Positions 59,313 to 64,000 of a stretch of DNA of 64,000 nucleotides are shown piece after piece. The notes under the pieces were generated by a model. That model did no database searches. It had not been told where the DNA came from and saw nothing but the letters and a program-made list of their open reading frames with translations. The translations under genes were made by a program, and so were the position numbers. How positions within the stretch are numbered: position 1 is the stretch's first letter; each line of letters starts with the position of its first letter. The DNA lies in NCBI GenBank assembly GCA_037179385.1, contig CM074185.1:13276866-13340865 (forward strand), in the 5' to 3' direction. The stretch is from Holothuria scabra (lineage: Eukaryota; Echinodermata; Holothuroidea; Aspidochirotida; Holothuriidae).

Positions 59313-61018
59313 CATCCTCTAAAATGGAAACTCCACCCACAAGGAAAAATGAAGAGTTTCGCAGAATAGGTACCTAACATGCTGGGGGAAGCCTTTGAAT
59401 AATGAATAATAATAATTTTGAAATCTTAAAGTCTTTTCTTTACTTAAAATATCGTATTGTTTCTTCCGCAGTTTCATATGGAGTTCAATATATATATGGA
59501 GCCATCAAAAACAGGTCAACTTTTGGAGGGTTTTTTGACTGCCCTTAAATCTTGCGAAAACCTGACTGTATTCAGGATAATTAGGGTATAAAACTGCGAA
59601 ATCGAGTGCTTGAGACATAAAGCTAACTATTGATACCTTTTACATTACGAGAAAAACAACAAAATAGTCACAATGAACGTTTTTGCAGGTTGGAATTTTG
59701 CACTTTTCCGCCACTTAGAGCATCGCCCAAGGCCGTAACGTTATGGTTAACACATGGTAAACTATTGTCATTGTCTTTTGATTCTAGGCTGCTAACTAGG
59801 ATACTAATTTGGTAATTATGCCAAGTAATAAAGTGAATTTTAATACGACTAACATATCGTAGGCCTTTTAAAGGTATTTAACCACTAAAAAGTATCATTA
59901 AAATTTTACATACAGGCATAGCCTAGGCCTATAGGCCTATGCATGCTAATGCTGCACACTATGTTACATAGTGACTGTATGAATGTGTATGATGATCTGT
60001 GATCATGATGCAGATACTACTTTACTAGTGGCTCAGGAGTAACACACTCATCATTCATGTACAGATGCAATAGACTTGCAATGAGGTCGTTCACAGCTTT
60101 GCAATTGACCTGTCCTTTGCACTTTTGCTCCATTTCGTAGCTCCCTCTCTCCATATATTCCACTGTGAGTTTCATACTGACCAGAACGGTATTGCAATTT
60201 TTGCAAATTCTTTCTCTTACACGTACACAAGGAACAAGACGTCAGACATCCGACTGTCGATGTACAGTGCTAGAGTGATAACCGCAGCTTTACATTGTGA
60301 CAGTATTACTCCAACACTGCTGGATGAACTAATTCAAAGGTGTCAGACTTAAATTAACACTGCACTGCTTTCAATTCTGTATGTATATGTTAGCTACCAG
60401 TAATTGTACAGTATACAAGGCTACACACAAACATTACACTGTAAGTACACTGTATATGTGTACATGTTTAGACCAATCACATTACATTACGTCAACGGCC
60501 GGGAGTTTGAGCCTGCCCACTTTTCCAACGACACGAAAGTGTAAACGCCTGTGATTTAGACCCGGCCCTATATGTCTGAATTTGTTTGGTGGAAGCTAGA
60601 CACCCTTTAAACATCCTCATCAGACACGGTCGTCAAGCTAGTTAACTGCTTCAGAGCATGCCTCTGGAAGTACCTCCGACCTTCATGTGTAATCAAAACA
60701 CAAAATACATGATTTGAAACGTGAGCTACAAAGGCAGTTTTTGAATTTCATGTTAATCAAATAGTTGTGCCTGTTCAGATTTTATGTAGACTACGGGCTA
60801 GATTGTAGTTTGAATTACTACTGCCTTTACTGCTTTCAACTGTGTTAAACAGGAAAGTTAATCAACCATAACACCAAATTTAGAGTGAGTTGCGAAAAAT
60901 TACACCTCTATTGAAACAAAAACAGTGTTCGTAGCATGCGTTACGTTTAGCTTTATGGAAAAACCCGTATTGCAAAATTTGAATCACAGTTTTTGTCTGT
61001 TTTGTACGTAGGTTACCT
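59313..61018. other. Unit B intergenic DNA and upstream block of gene C
   Basis: About 97% identical to 36590-38325. The conserved exon 1 upstream block (copy 3) begins at about 60600. No gene seen. Confidence 0.5.
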
Positions 61019-62485
61019 CATAGTCTATAGAGGGCGGATGGGTCTGGCAAGCTATTGTTAGTCTCGAAGTGATGTTATTGTTCTCGAAAAACGAAGGTCA
61101 CGTGCTATTCAGAGTGCACGGACTTCGTTCAGTGTACACACGTCTACGCATCCTGTACACTTTCAAAGAAAGAAACTGACAAAAAAGGGTTTTTGCAATA
61201 TTAATTGATAGAATTTTAGTTTGCCTTACTCTTAAAGCATATACTGTAATATCCATGCTAGGCGATGATTTTGCAATAAACTAATGGGAAAATAGAAACA
61301 CGGAGATGTACCTTGAGTCGCATACAAAATGTATGGCACGTACACAGAGAACAGCGCTTACTGATTGACCGACTCTTGGTATCACAATGCTATACGCTCT
61401 CAGAGCCTGGGTTAGTGTACCTGGCGAACGGTGGCCAGTTACCTACAAGTTCAACGGCGCCGATACTCCAAGTTAGCCTAGAAATACAACCACAGTGAAA
61501 AATATATTCTACCGTGACCCTCTACAACAAGCCGTCTTCGAATATTTTATGTCCATTATAGGCATTTGTTTATATAAAATAACTGACAAAAGATTAATTG
61601 GCGAACATTCAGAATTGGGTCGTTCAACAGCGTGCACTTGCATGCTGCACAGTGATCGGCACCGACCGACCACGGTAAGTCAATCCAACCGGAGCTTTAC
61701 GGCTTGATCCAAGTTGCGCTATCGCCTAAACGTGAACTTTTAGTAAACAAGTTTCTCGCACTACGAAGCTTCGATCTCGTCATTTTTACAATTCTGTCAC
61801 TGGACCATTTCAGTGGACATCTTTTGGGCCTATTAGCAACGGGGATAGACCTCTAATTATAATTTCTCTTGATCTTTATCAGGCTTTAACAATTTATGAA
61901 GTCTGTTTAGTTAAACTTTTTTGAGTGGTGAACTTCAAACACGATCAGTAAGTCATGCAAGCACAGGGCACTGAAAATGAAAGTTAACAGTAATACGGGC
62001 TACATTTAGGCTATAGACCTAGAAATGTAAAAAGAAACACGATTTCAAAACCAATTTCAGAGTGAAGAAGATAACATAAAAAATATTGTCCTTTCTTTAT
62101 GGATCGTCGAGGGGACGATCGAGGCAGGGCATTGTAAGCTATGATACGTTATTTACATGGGCTACTCTAGTACTGTTTTTGTCAGTGCTTGCCAAATTTA
62201 AGTAGAATTATAAGCGATACGAGGCTCACATAGACTTAAAACTCTTGTCAAACTTAAAATTATTGATCTGGTCTCTTACCAGCTCATATTCTAGTTGCAT
62301 TTTTGGAAAAGTTCGCTTTCAATATGTCAAGCACTAAGGTTATCGTGCAGTCGTAGTCACTTCGCAGAACAAGGTGTGCACCCTGAATACCACGTGACCA
62401 CAGAAAACGTACTGCCTCAACATAGAACCGTTATCATTTGTTATGGTACAACAGCTTGCGAGACCATCCGCCTATATTGACTATG
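61019..62485. mobile_element. 1.5-kb TIR element upstream of gene C exon 1
   Basis: 1,467-bp counterpart of 38326-39824 at the same site, with left flank gttacct and right flank gttacat. Inherited through the unit duplication, not a new insertion. Confidence 0.7.
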
Positions 62486-62611
62486 GTTACATGTGAGGTT
62501 TGACGTCGTATTTAGTCACGTCTCGCCCACTACAAGCACTTGGAAGTGTTACCTGATACAACGGTAAATGTGGAACAGCAACAATTTCAAAAAGCAACAA
62601 ATTTCTTCAAC

Positions 62612-62626
62612 ATTTGGAATTGTCAG
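62612..62626 (+). pseudogene. Gene C exon 1 with ATT in place of the start ATG
   Basis: Aligns base for base with 39951-39965 of gene B apart from ATG to ATT. The donor cag|gtacgt is intact (GT at 62627). The rest of gene C would lie beyond the window. Unless a different start is used, this copy cannot be translated from the usual site. Confidence 0.5.
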
Positions 62627-62913
62627 GTACGTACCAGGAATGATTTTTTGCAAGGTATGCCTTACGTTTAGTGTAAGCAACGTGAATTAGTAAATTCCCA
62701 TAGGATATAGCAAGCTAAGAAGGAAACAGAAAACTAGGAAACAGAAAACTTGGACAAAACGATGCAAATGGTGCATTTACAATATCAGCGTAGAGTTACA
62801 ATTGTACTAACCGGGTAAATCTATTGTTCATGGTATAAATGCATACTTTATGTGATAATGTGCAAGGTAACACTCATAATGTTTCTAAAAGTCACCGCCA
62901 TATTAGATTTTAT

Positions 62914-64000
<1,087 letters not shown>

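Overview
This is eukaryotic genomic DNA, AT-rich and full of repeats, from an animal and most likely an invertebrate deuterostome. The reasons are: GT-AG introns, AATAAA signals, tRNA-derived SINEs, hAT-like MITEs, non-LTR and Ty3/gypsy elements, and one gypsy element with the integrase-before-RT order of the Gmr1 group, known from deuterostomes. There are no operons and no bacterial features. The species cannot be named from the sequence.

The host content is one tandem gene family on the + strand. Each complete gene has three exons with matching phases (0 then 1). It encodes about 235 aa: a short leader, a death-effector-domain-like (DED-like) region, and a C-terminal region that looks like the SAM-like core-binding domain of tyrosine recombinases but has no catalytic domain. 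Gene 0 is represented only by its last 57 codons (1-171). Gene A spans 12838-21126 and gene B 39951-44569. Gene C has only exon 1 in the window (about 62612), and its ATG is ATT.

The genes sit in long direct repeats. Unit A (about 16.3-40.5 kb) and unit B (about 41.0-62.9 kb) are collinear, and the exon 1/promoter block occurs a third time at 12.3-13.6 kb. From exon 2 to about 23.1/47.1 kb the units differ by roughly 12%. Beyond that they differ by only 2-3%.

The units date the insertions because each supplies the other's empty site. A Gmr1-like LTR element (23545-29783, minus) is only in unit A. A tRNA-Trp-primed gypsy element (53899-59308, plus) and a 5'-truncated LINE (41772-43168) are only in unit B. 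A 1.5-kb TIR element lies just upstream of exon 1 in copies B and C but not in A.

The rest (172-12.3 kb, intron 1 of gene A, and the long intergenic parts of the units) is MITEs, SINEs, inverted and tandem repeats, a decayed LINE, two very long tetranucleotide tracts, and anonymous non-coding sequence.
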